Shown here one piece after another: positions 40,476 to 51,849 of a stretch of DNA of 64,000 nt. Source of the DNA: Sapria himalayana (lineage: Eukaryota > Streptophyta > Magnoliopsida > Malpighiales > Rafflesiaceae); assembly GCA_029783825.1 (NCBI GenBank), contig JAREIK010001466.1:331087-395086 (forward strand), written 5' to 3'. Position 1 is the first letter of the stretch; the number at the start of each line of letters is the position of its first letter. The notes under the pieces were generated by a model. The model ran no database searches, was not told the DNA's origin, and saw nothing but the letters and a program-made list of their open reading frames with translations. The translations under genes were made by a program, and so were the position numbers.

Positions 40476-40974
40476 TTGGCAAAGATTTTAATGAGAATTA
40501 TCTAGAGTATCTTAATTTCTTTTTACTTTTAAGTTTGAGGTGATGAATATATATAATATTCATTATATTTATTGCACTATTTTAATTTTTGTATTTTTTA
40601 TTTCACTTGTATCTAGTCTAGGTAGTGTAGTGCTTATATTGATGGCATACTCCAAACACTTTTACTTTTGTTCTTTAAAAAAACATCAGGTGTCTTGGGG
40701 CAGTCTCCAACTTGTTAGCTGAAATGATGGTGGTGGTAGCTGCATTATCACTTTTATTTCTCCCAATTTGATATCATGTTCAAAAATATAAATACATGCA
40801 TTTTAGTGCCTCATTCCGAATGCAACCAAACCTGTCAAAGAGACCAAGTATAATGTCACACAGAAGAAGAAATACATAATGAAAATTTATCTTCGAGAGT
40901 ATGTTAGGTTTATAAGATAGAAAGCATGTTGTGTTTGAATTAACATCAAAAACATTAGAGATTGAATTATTTTG

Positions 40975-41040
40975 TTTTGGCACGTGTTGTTTTGTTTTGT
41001 TTTGTTTTGGCACGTGTTGTTTTGTTTTGTTTTGTTTTGG
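40975..41040. repeat. Two-copy GGCACGTGTTG(TTTTG)n repeat
   Basis: GGCACGTGTTGTTTTGTTTT occurs twice in tandem (30-bp period), each with a CACGTG palindrome. The C3 counterpart near 48740 lacks this expansion (AACAACACATGCTAGAACAA). Confidence 0.85.
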
Positions 41041-41864
41041 AAGATAAAAATTCTATTTTTATGGGCATGTACTATTCTAATTTTCACCGGGCAACTTTTT
41101 AATATTTCTATTTGTCAATTAGTTTTCTTAAAGTCTGAAGCCTATGAAATTTGTTAATGATACTAGGTTTTTGCTCATCATGCAGAGTGAGATGTTGTGA
41201 CAGTGCAATACAGGGCCTCATGTGCTAGCTCTTGTGATGTGTTGATCTTTCTTTTCAGAGTCATGTGGTGCATGACATGCACTATATATGTACATATACC
41301 GAGTATATTAAGTATGAATATACTTGGTATATAGACACGTATATACTAAGTATATACGTAGGTATAACAAGTGTGCACATAAGTAGGAGCATATATTTAT
41401 TTGTAGACATGTATATATTGTCATACACACACCCATTTACACACAGACACACTTTTGAATATATAATTGCTCAGGCTGGTCTGGTCATCATCGTGCATTG
41501 CTCACAGATGCAATTAATAAAAGCAATAGATATTAGACATTTCCTAAAGCTTTGGTATGATATTTCTGGTCCAGGCCCGCCTTACAAATTGATGTTGGTC
41601 TTAAAAATCTTAGTAATTGTATTGATATGCAATTATCACATGGTACAAAGCGAACGTATGAGTAAATATGTTTTTATGCTCTAAATTCTGCAATGATTGG
41701 TTTTAATTGTATTATGTCTTATAATGATGATGATGATGATGCTCGTGTAGTGATGTGTAATTATGGTCCAAGAGGAATATCGGGTCCTATTTTGGGAGAA
41801 GAAGTTCGTCACCTCATCAAAAATTTGCTCAATCTCAAGTTATTCAGTCAAGCATCATCGGCCG

Positions 41865-41960
41865 CCATAATTTTATTATCAGCAGTAGTAGTAGCGGCAG
41901 CAGTGGCAGCGATGGCAGTAGTAGCGGTGACGATGGTGGTGACGACGATGATATATACAT
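41865..41960. repeat. Triplet array (C2)
   Basis: About 30 triplets of the AGT/AGC/GCG/GAC type on the plus strand, the reverse complement of the GCT/ACT arrays in C1 and C3. An open frame (41693-41971) enters it from the conserved flank, reading GPRGISGPILGEEVRHLIKN then AGS/Ala/Val-rich sequence. Minus-strand sequence in C3 keeps VPRGISGPI. Confidence 0.85.
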
Positions 41961-42439
41961 ATATACTATAGTATTATATACTTATCAAAACATAACTTTT
42001 TTTTATTTTGATTTGATTGAGTAGTTTAAATTTCTTACAAATATGGTACCCATTGTTACCCATACAAATCTTGTATAAGTGAAAGAATTTATCATTAGAC
42101 ATGATGTGTCGTGACTCGGATAGCTTTGTCATAGTAGAAAAATGGTGATCGGAGGAACAGAGAAAGAGAAAGTAATATCAATGAATGGATAGATTATACT
42201 TAATGCACTATCGGTAGATACATTGATGAATATGATGTAATAAAATTTTGTTATTTTTTTTATTTTAATTAAGTAAAATATTGTATTATAATAAGTTATT
42301 AAATGATTTTATTTTTTGTTAATTATAAATTATCATTTATAGTTTTTGTTTTTAATCAATTTAATATAAAAATATTAAATTATTTAATTAAAAAATTTTA
42401 AAATTAATTAAATTCTATAAATAGTTTTGAAATTAAAAT

Positions 42440-43034
42440 AGATAGGTAAAATTCCCTAGCTAATTTAGCAAATTTTCCCTAGCAAAATTTTCTAGAAAAA
42501 ATTCCCATTGCTAAATTAGCTAGGGAAAATTTTCTAGCTAATTAAGCTAGGAAAAATTTCCTAGCTAATTAAGCTAGGGAAATTTTCCTATGGGAAATTT
42601 CCTAGCTAATTAAGCTTGGGAAAATTCACTTGCTAATTTAGCTAAGTAATTTTGCCTAACTAATTTAGATAGGGATATCTTTATTTTAGTAACTCATTTT
42701 TAGTTGATAAATTTATTTAGCTACGGACTATGTCCATTGCTAATATTTAGCGATGAGCACTTTAGCTTGTGAAATCTTTCATCATTATTTTCATTTAGCA
42801 ACGGAAAAATCTCATTTAGCTTGCTAATTTAGCGAAGGAAATTATTTTTTTAGAAAGGCATTATTCCATCACTAAATTTTAGTTCGGGACACTTTCATTC
42901 ACTAAAATTTTAGCGAGAAACACTTTAGATTGGGAACCGGTCCATCAATAATCCATTGCTATATCTCGTTTAGTTAAAAAATACTCATTTAGCTAGGGAA
43001 TTATCCCTAACTATACGGGGTTTTTCTATTAGTG
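42440..43034. repeat. Subterminal repeats of CACTA-like copy C2
   Basis: Dense AATTAGCTAGGGAAAATTTT and TTCCTAGCTAATTAAGCTAG modules in both orientations, ending in the terminus at 43034. Confidence 0.75.
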
Positions 43035-43865
43035 TAGAAAGTTAGTTAAATAGTCTGATAGATAGATGAATAGATAGAGATATTTAGATAGATAGATAGA
43101 CAATTAGAATGATATACCTATACACAAATAGATAGATAAACTGATAGATAGATTGATAGATAGATACATAGATAGAAAAACTTATATACAAATTGTTCGA
43201 TAGATTGAGATAGACAAATCAATAGATAAAAAGATAGGTATATAGAAAGATAAAGATATAGACATCATAGAGATAGATAGATAGATAGATAGACATATAT
43301 ATAGATAGACAGATTGGTAGATTGACAGATGGATAGTTATTTAGATTTACAGATAAATAGATTGATTGATTGAGAAAGAGATAGATAGGAAAATATATAG
43401 ATAGATAAATAGATAGATAGATAAAATGATAGATAGATAGATAAAAATATTACCAGATAGAAAGAAAGATAGATAGATAGACATATAGATAGATAACAGA
43501 TAGATATACAGAATGAAAGAAAGAAAGATAGATAGATAGAGATATACAAATTAATAGATAGTCAGATAGAGATATTTAAAGATAGAAATATAGTCAAATT
43601 GATAGATAGATAGATAGATAAATAGGTAGAAAGATTGAAATATAGATAAATAGATAGATAGATAGAAAGACAAATATATAAATAGACATTTCAACAAATC
43701 TATAGATAGATAGATAGATATATAGATAGAAAGACTAGTAGACAGATAGATAATTAGTTAGTTAGACAATTAGGTAGATATGCAGATAGGCAGTTAGATA
43801 AATAGACAGATAAATAGAAAGATAAATAGATAGATAGGTAGATGAATAGACAGATAGACATATAG
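43035..43865 (-). repeat. Degenerate GATA array, block A5
   Basis: 830 bp of GATA units lying exactly between the CACTA-like termini of C2 (ends 43034) and C3 (starts 43866). The array therefore fills the whole gap between two outward-facing element ends. Confidence 0.95.
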
Positions 43866-45399
43866 CATTACAAAAAAAGCCAAAATAACTAGGGATATTT
43901 CCTTAATTATTATAAGAAATTCTCTCGTTAAAATAGAATAGCAATGGATTTATGATGTAAATTATCCAAAGATAAAGTGCTCATCACAAAATATTAAAGG
44001 AAAAAAACTTCCCTAGTAAATTTTTGAATTATAGAAATCCCTAGCTAATTATATTTTTTCCTTAATTTTTTGATCATAATTAAGACTAGTAATTAATATT
44101 TTTCTCCTGAATATATATAGAAACTTCCCTATCTAAATTAGGGAGGGAAAATTCCCTAGCCATTTTCATTCCAAATATATTTTCACAATTTAATTTTTAC
44201 AAAAAATTTGATTACATATTTTTAAATATTTATATTAAATTAAATAAAAACATATACTATAACCCATTTTTGATAATTAACAAAAAGTATAAACAATTTA
44301 GAAATTATTCTGATACAATAGTTACATAGTTAAAACAAAAAGATTACATAAGTATATAATCATTTAAGACTAAATCATCATCTTCATCATTAGCTAGTGC
44401 ATTTGTGCTTGCTTCTCCTACATGGTTTCTCTGCTAGAAGTTAGTATGCTATCTGCTACGTTAAGGCCATTAACTATGACTCTATATAAGATATCTGCTT
44501 TTGCATTGCATTCTTAACTTCTTTCATCTCATCATTTACTTCTTTTATTTCCTACATTTTATTTTTCAAAATAGTATCTACTGATCCTTCTCTTTAAATA
44601 TATAACCGAATGTTATATATTTAATATTAATTTTCTTAGCAAAATTAGTAAGTGAAAAATTCCCAAGCTAAATTATCAAGGGAAAATTCCTTAGCTAACT
44701 GAGGCTTTTCTGTCGCTAAACTTATATGTTGACAGAAGCTTTCCTAATCTAAAGTTCTCGTCGCTAAAAATTAGCGAGGGAAATAGTCCCTAGCTAAAAT
44801 TTTAGTGACGGTAATATCTCTAGCTAAAATAATAATCTCTAGCTAAATTAACAAAGGAAAATTCTCTATCTAAATTAGCAAGGGAAAATTCCTTAGCTAA
44901 ATTAGCAATAGATAATTCCCTAGCTTTTTTCATTCTGAAACTATTTTCAAAATTTTTTTTTTCAAAATATTTAATTAAATAATTTAATATTTTTATATTA
45001 AATTGAATTAAAACCGAAACTATAAACAATAATTTATAATTAACAAAAAATAAAATCATTTAATTAATTATTCTGATTCAATAATTTACATAAATTAAAC
45101 AAAATTATAACAAAATTATATTTCATTTTATTCATCAATGTATCTATCAACAATACATAAGATATAATATATCCGTGTATTGACGTTGCTTTCTTTCTCT
45201 CTGCTCCTCTGATCACGATCATTCTACTATGACAAAGTTGTCCGAGTCACTGTACGACATGTCTAGTAAAAAATCTCTTCACTTATATAAGCTTCATATG
45301 GGGAACAATACGGTACCATATCTATACGAAATTTAAACAAGCCAATAAAATCAAAATATATAAATAAAAAAATTATGTTTTGATAAATATATAATATTG

Positions 45400-46480
45400 C
45401 AGTATATATCTATATATATACAAACATTTCACTCGTTACATATATTACTACAGTATATCTACATATATACTGAAGTATTATATGTACATATATACTGAGT
45501 ACATATGTACTCGATATATACGTACATTTAATACTACAATATTATAAGCACATATAATACTACGGTATTATATGTGCATATACTACAGTATATATGTGCG
45601 TATATACTTAGTATATAAGTACGTATATACCTAGTATATAGGTATGTATATACCGAGTATATATTTATGTATATACCAAGTATATATGTACGCATATACC
45701 GAGTATATATTTGCATATATACAGAGTATATAGTATGTATATACATAGTATATAGTACGTTTATACCATGTATAAAGTACGTATATATTGAGTATATAGT
45801 ACGTATATACCGAGTATATAGTACATATATACCGAGTATATACGTATGTACTCTGTATATATGTAAGTATATACATAGTATATAGTACGTATATACCGAG
45901 TATATACACACATATATACTGAGTATATGCATGTATATACAAAGTTTATATGCCCGTATATACTAAGTATAAATATATGCATATACTAAGTATATATTTA
46001 CATATAATACTATAGTATTATATGTACATATACTATAGTATATACCTACATACTATAGTATATATGTACGTATATACTTAGTATATACGTACTTATATAC
46101 TACAACATATATGTGTGTGTATACTGAGTATATAAGTATCTATATACAAAGTATATACATATGTATGTACCGATTATATACGTATGTATATATCGAGTTT
46201 ATAGTACGTATATACCGAGTTTATACATACGTATATACCTAGTATATATGTACGTATATACCAGGTATATATGCACGTATATACTAGTATATATGCACGT
46301 ATATACTAAGTTTATATGCATGTATATACAGGGTATATATGTACTCGGTATATACGTACGTATATACTTAGTATATACGTGCGTATATACTCGATATATA
46401 CGTATGTATATACTCAGTATTTTTGCACTATATACTACTGTATATATGTACATATATACTACAATATTATATGCACATAT
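45400..46480. repeat. Quasi-palindromic GTATATAC minisatellite (C3)
   Basis: Same repeat type and same leading sequence (ACAAACATTTCACTCGTTAC) as in C1 at 16853. Unit TACGTATATACCGAGTATAT with length and order differences from C1. A shorter block follows at 47310-47480. Confidence 0.9.
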
Positions 46481-47479
46481 ATATAATCACAAAACTCGGA
46501 TGATACAAAACTACAACAAATTAATATTATCCCATTTATACTTCACAAAGATGACACAAAACTACAACAAATTAATATGATCTCATTTATACTTCAAAAA
46601 GACGACAGATTACTTCACTATCAACATAAATATGAAATACAAAGATTATTTAAATTTTAGAAAATATCTCTGAAAACTATTAGAGAAAAACCTGGAAGAC
46701 GAGCCACGAGGTAGGCTTGGAGCATCAAAGTTCGCATATTGCCTCCTCTCAACCAAAACTCTCTCCCGGTCCCAAGGCTTATAAAAGGGTTACTCTGACC
46801 CGCCATGACTGAGCTAACAAGCTAACAAAGAACTGACAAATGAAATAGAGATTAATCATCTATAGTAGTAACCATTAACAAATAAATAAGAAACTTAAAC
46901 CTAGAAAAATGGAGCACTCCAACATGCTAATGAACAACACAAAATGATGAATAAATTATTAGAATAATAATTTTGAATAACTGTAATCTAAGCAACCCTT
47001 GTCTTACATATTTAAAACAAAGACATAACAAAATTTGTTTACATCTTATTCATCAATGTATCTACTGATAGTGCATAAAGTATAATTTATCAGTGCATTG
47101 ATGTTGCTTCTCTTCCTCAGCTCCTCCGATCACCATCTTTCTACTGCTACAAAGCTATCCGAGTTGCGGTTCATCATGCTTAATAAAAAAATCCTCTTAC
47201 TTATACAAACTTCATATAGAGAATAATGAGGAACCATATCTATATGAAATTTAAATCAGTGAATAAAATCAAAAAAAAATTAAAAAAAGTTATGTTTTGA
47301 TAAATATATAATACTATATTATATATGTTCATATATACTATAGTGTATATGATCTTATATTACTGTCGTATTTTATGTACATATATACTATGTACGTATA
47401 TACTCAGTATATACGTACATATAATATTGTAGTATTATATGTACAATTACTGTAGTAATATATGTGCGTATATACGTAC

Positions 47480-47810
47480 GTATATATAGCCTTTACTGCT
47501 GCTATAGCCACCACCACTGCTACTATTGCTGCTGCTGCTGCTACTGCCGCCACCGCTGCTAATGCCGCCGCCGTTGCTACTATTTCTCCTGCTGTTGCTA
47601 CTGCCAATGCCATTGCTACTACTACTGCCACCGCCACTGCTACAACTACTACTTTTACTGCTGCTGCTGTAGTTGCTGCTACTGATGCTTCCATTACTAG
47701 TTACATTGCCCATGCTATAGCCACTGCTACAGCTACTTATGCTGCTGCTGCCGCTTCCACTTCTGCTGCTACCGCTGCCGCTGCCGCTGTCGCTGCTGCC
47801 ACTGATAATA
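47480..47810. repeat. GCT/ACT triplet array (C3)
   Basis: About 110 triplets, dominated by GCT, ACT and GCC. The Ala/Thr frame runs on into the conserved flank, reading DNKSAAGNDARLINLPTKHLF before a stop at 47869. C1 has NKSGAGNDARLINIPT in the equivalent place. Confidence 0.9.
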
Positions 47811-49239
47811 AAAGTGCTGCTGGCAATGATGCTCGATTGATAAACTTACCTACCAAACATTTATTTTGAGATTGAGTGAGTTTTTGACGTGGCGGCGAGC
47901 TACTTCTACCTAAATAGGACCCGATATTCCTCTTGGCACTTGCGGCCTATAAAAATCATGTAATGATATGTTTTTCCTTCCAATTGAATACAATTTTGTG
48001 AGATGTAATAAAATTACTCGACACTACACGAGCATCATTATCATCATCCTAAGACAGTACAATTTTAACCAATCATTGAAGTGCCTACAGCAAGAAAACT
48101 TATTTCTTCATACATATGCTTTGTACCATGTGATAAATGCATATATACACAATTACTAAAAGATTTAAGACCAACCTATGTCTGCCAGGCTGGCATAGAT
48201 AAGAAATATCTTCATACCACAGTTTGGGAAAGGTCTAATATTCATGACTTTTATGACCTGCATCGGTAAGCAATGCATGATGATAACTAGACTAGCCCGA
48301 GCAATTATATATTCTAACATGTGTGTGTGTGTGAATGGGCGTGTATGTAAGACAATATATACATGTCTACAAATAAATATATTCACCCACTTTTGTACAT
48401 ACTCATTATATACCTACGTATATATTCATTATATACGTTTGTATATACCAAGTATATTCATACATATATACGTGTACATATACAGTGCATGTCATGCGCC
48501 ACATGATTGAAAAGAAAGATCATCACACCACAAGAGCTAGCACATGAGGCCCAGTATTGCACTGCCAGAACATCCAACTCTGCATGGTAAGTAGAAACCT
48601 AGTATCATTAACAAATTGCACAGGCTTCAGAATTTACGAAAACTAATTGACAAATAGAAAATAAAAAAAGTCACCCAGTTAAAATTAGAATAGTACATGG
48701 CCAGAAAAATAGAATATTTATCTTCTAAAAAAACAAAAAAACAACACATGCTAGAACAAAATAATACAATCTTCAATGACCTTGATGCTAATTCAATCAC
48801 AACATGCTTTCTATCTTATAAATCTAAAATGCTCTCGAAGATAAATTTTCATCATGTATTTCTTTTTTTGTGTGGCTTTGTACTTGGTCTCTTTTATACG
48901 TTTGGTTGCATTAGGAATGAGGCGCCTAAACGCATGTATTTATTTTATTGAACATGATATGAAAGCGGGGGAAATAAAAGTGATAATGCCGACAACACCA
49001 CCATCATTTCAGCTAACATGTTGGAAACTACCCCATGACACCTGATATTTTTTTTAAAGAACAAAAGTAAAAGAGTTTGGAGCATGCCATCAATATAAGC
49101 ACTACACTACATAGACTATATACAAGTTAAACAAGAAATACATAAAATAAATTATACAATAAATATAATGAATATTATATATATTCATCACCTCAAACTT
49201 CATAGAAAAAATAAATTAAGATAGTCCAGATAGTCCTCA

Positions 49240-49465
49240 TTAAAATCTTTGCCGACAATTGTGATGAGAATGGCTATTGCCTGGCCTAGCACGTGTCATA
49301 CCTAGCATAGAGTGGGTCTGAACCAGGAAAGCCAGGCATGCCCTCGTCAGGGCCTATCCATGGCACCTGGTCCACTTCACAAGTGCCCAGGCTCTGGACC
49401 CTAGACTCTTATGGGCCATGTCCCTTGGATAGTAGGTGCAGGCGGCAAGTGCTGAGCATGATGGC
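49240..49465 (+). other. GC-rich island in copy C3
   Basis: Counterpart of 40270-40475 in C2. Contains TGCCCTCGTCAGGGCC and GGGCCATGTCCCTTGG. Conserved between the two arms but without a recognisable protein. Confidence 0.7.
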
Positions 49466-50504
49466 AGTATTATATCAATATATTATACATAACATAGATG
49501 TGTTAATTGTAATGTGTATCTATACATACACATAATATAATTATTGTGTATTACAATATACAAAATATATACATAATGTATATAGAATGTACATACAATG
49601 TGTATATACACTCATATTGAATATATACATATACACATTGTATATAGACAGAAATTATTGTGTATATACATGTATACATAATGTAAATACAAAATATATA
49701 CATACATACCTAGTATATAAAAATTTAAAATTATGAATTAAAAAAAATATTTAAAAATTATTTTATTTAAAATTATAATTAATACTTATTAAAATAAAAT
49801 ATGGTAACATTATCTTTCAAAATAAAACTAAAACATAAAAATTATTACAAATCATTAAGTTATAAAATGATAAAAATTATAACATCTTTTTCAATCTAAC
49901 TGTTATGATCTGTACAACTTTAAATTGTATCATATACAACATTATATGTATTTTGTTGTAATGTATGAATTTGATTTTGAATGCTCATTTATGTATTATC
50001 TTAATTTATCTATCATAACAAATTTTCAATAATATTGATTGTAATTTTATTTTCCTATCTAAAATAATATTCATAATCATAAATATGATAGATTTTAATA
50101 TACACTAAACACAGTAAAGATCAACAAATCACGAATCATTTTAGATATCACGAAAAAAATTTTATATAATTTTTACAAACTCAATGCATCTAGATTCTTC
50201 ATATCCTCTAAAAAAAGTAGAACAATAATTGATGTCAATGTATTTTAACAGGTTATAAAGACTCATATTCAACAAACAAACCTATCACTTACCTCTAACT
50301 TATTTGAATTAATCCCTAATAATATTTAAATAAATATTATTAGGAAAATTAATTTCATAAAAATAAATTTTACGTTTAAAATACTTTATTTAAATAACTA
50401 TATATAACATATTTATTTTCATGTTATTTATATTTAATGAAACTTATTTAAATAAATTATTAGGAAAAATAAAGTTTTTTTGTCTAATAATATGTTAATA
50501 TTTA

Positions 50505-50584
50505 TATCTAACTATTTGTCAATTTATTTGTTATTTATCTCTCTATCAATATCACTATAAATTTGTCTATCAATCTGTCTATCT
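50505..50584 (+). repeat. TCTA array fragment left of the LINE
   Basis: About 80 bp of TCTA-like sequence ending in CTATCAATCTGTCTATCT (50567-50584). It resumes at 57756 with the same 18 bases, showing that the LINE split a continuous array. Confidence 0.85.
50567..50584. repeat. LINE target-site duplication, left copy
   Basis: CTATCAATCTGTCTATCT is repeated exactly at 57756-57773. TCTA context makes part of the match easy by chance, but the CAATCTG interruption is shared and the copies fall precisely at the poly-A tail and the 5' end of the element. Confidence 0.8.
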
Positions 50585-50595
50585 TTTTTTTTTTT

Positions 50596-51849
50596 AAAAA
50601 AAAGGCTTTTAGCATTTATTAAAGAAAACATATCCCTCACTTGAAGGCGGAGGAAGACCTTTACAACATCAGAAAACTTAAAAGACATACTAATTACAAA
50701 CCATTACCCTAGCCAATATTCAAAGAAACTATCTTTTCCTTAGGATTAGTTGAAACAGTAACCGCACTCTATATGATTCTTCCTTATTATATGACATTGA
50801 ATAGCAGGGAGTCTATCCACTCCAGTGGTTATATTCGTCTCAGTAGCGGAAGTTCTCCTAACAGCAACAGGGGGCAGCAACAGACAGTAACTAATCCTAA
50901 CAGCAACAGACAGCAACAAACAGCAACAGTAGGAGTTATCCTAACAGCAACAGGCTTTGGCAGCAACAGGGGGCACTCTTCATGTGCTTTGGCAGCAACA
51001 GACAGCAACTAATCTCAAGTTTAGCAACAGGCAACAGGCAGCAACAGGCAGCAACAGGCACCAACAGGCTTTGGCAGCAACAGGCTTTGACAGCAACTAA
51101 TCAAGTTTAGCAGCAACAGCAACAGGCAGCAGCAACAGGCAGCAATAGGCAGTAACAGGCTTTGGCAGCAACAGGCTTTGGAAGCAACAAGTTTTCCATG
51201 ATATGTACTCAGTGAAGGCTCTTTATTTGATATTGTCATGGAGGCTCTTTAGCAGCAGCATCCACTATAGATTAGTGCTGCCCATGTGGACGAACCTCTA
51301 TCTCTCCTTTCCCCTGTGCATCTGGCTCTAATCTTCACAAGATTCCAGCCGTTTTCCTTCCTCGTGTATTCGCTGTTGATCCTAGAACAAAACCAAAGAG
51401 AAAACAAAAAAAACAACAATCGTGCCTACCAGAACTTGACATCCTACTACCCTTATTCTTGATTAAACTAATACAACATAAGGCAAGCTCCAAAGTGTTA
51501 ACGATTTCTCCCCTTTAACATATTGCAAGGAAAAGACAGAATACATATAGTCCTGCAAAGAAAATCAAAATACATCATTTCTGCAGAGGTTATCGACTTC
51601 TGCCAAAATGCGGATTAGCACATATTTTGAGTATGCAGAAATTATAAATTACATACATATTACTTTAACAACCATATAGTATAGCTATGCACCAATCTGC
51701 CAAAATGCAGAATTAATATATTCTACAATGGGATCTCCTTCATATATATCTATTTAGCTCAATCTTCATCATTCAATTCCATTTAATTGTGAGACAGAAA
51801 TTCTCTGCAAATGAATTCCCGCACAATCTAGCAAACAGATGAGACTATG
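50596..51849 (-). other. LINE 3' UTR
   Basis: About 1.25 kb after the ORF2 stop with no further reading frame on the element's strand. Unusually long, and containing a GCAACAGGCA-type minisatellite at 50863-51187. Confidence 0.7.
50863..51187. repeat. CAGCAACAGG minisatellite in the LINE 3' UTR
   Basis: Many copies of CAGCAACAGGC with longer composite units (GGCTTTGGCAGCAACAGG occurs several times). On the transcribed minus strand it reads TGTTGCTGCC. Confidence 0.9.

Larger units (their letters stand above)
39420..43034 (-). mobile_element. CACTA-like non-autonomous element, copy C2 (inverted, short form)
   Basis: The terminus at 43034, read on the minus strand, is CACTAATAGAAAAACCCC followed by GTATAGTTAGGGATAATTCC, a close match to the C1 terminus. 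Inward come subterminal repeats (43020-42440), one copy of the ATTCATCAATGTATCTACC segment, a short triplet array, the conserved 41690-41860 segment, the AGCAATTATATATTC/TGTGTGTG segment, and a GC-rich island. Last is an AT-rich part matching C3 down to about 39430. Compared with C1 and C3 it lacks the second copy of the internal duplication and the long GTATATAC array. No transposase is visible. It lies head to head with C3 across a GATA array. Confidence 0.75.
43866..50310 (+). mobile_element. CACTA-like non-autonomous element, copy C3 (long form)
   Basis: Begins CATTACAAAAAAAGCC with ACTAGGGATATTTCC, a mutated CACTACAAAAAAA terminus. The first 200 bp match C1 15893-16090, then about 570 bp of extra CACTA-like and AT-rich sequence intervene (44060-44632). 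From 44632 the order follows C1: subterminal repeats, first 280-bp segment (45125-45410), GTATATAC array, unique stretch, second 280-bp segment (47045-47325), triplet array, and 3' part. Beyond the point where C1 is cut off it continues through the GC island (49240-49465) to about 50310, matching C2. No second terminus is identified and no transposase is visible. Whether 43866-50310 is one element or an element plus a captured or duplicated flank is unresolved. Confidence 0.7.

Noticed and set aside
41265..41684. 139-codon open frame in C2 as a gene
   Set aside because: It crosses a repeat-derived part and a conserved non-repeat part, and its counterparts in C1 and C3 are broken by stops. No recognisable domain.
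48697..49045. Short open frames in the C3 3' part (for example 48697-48951) as a transposase piece
   Set aside because: No DDE, TNPA or TNP2 motif is visible, and the C2 counterpart does not keep the frame.
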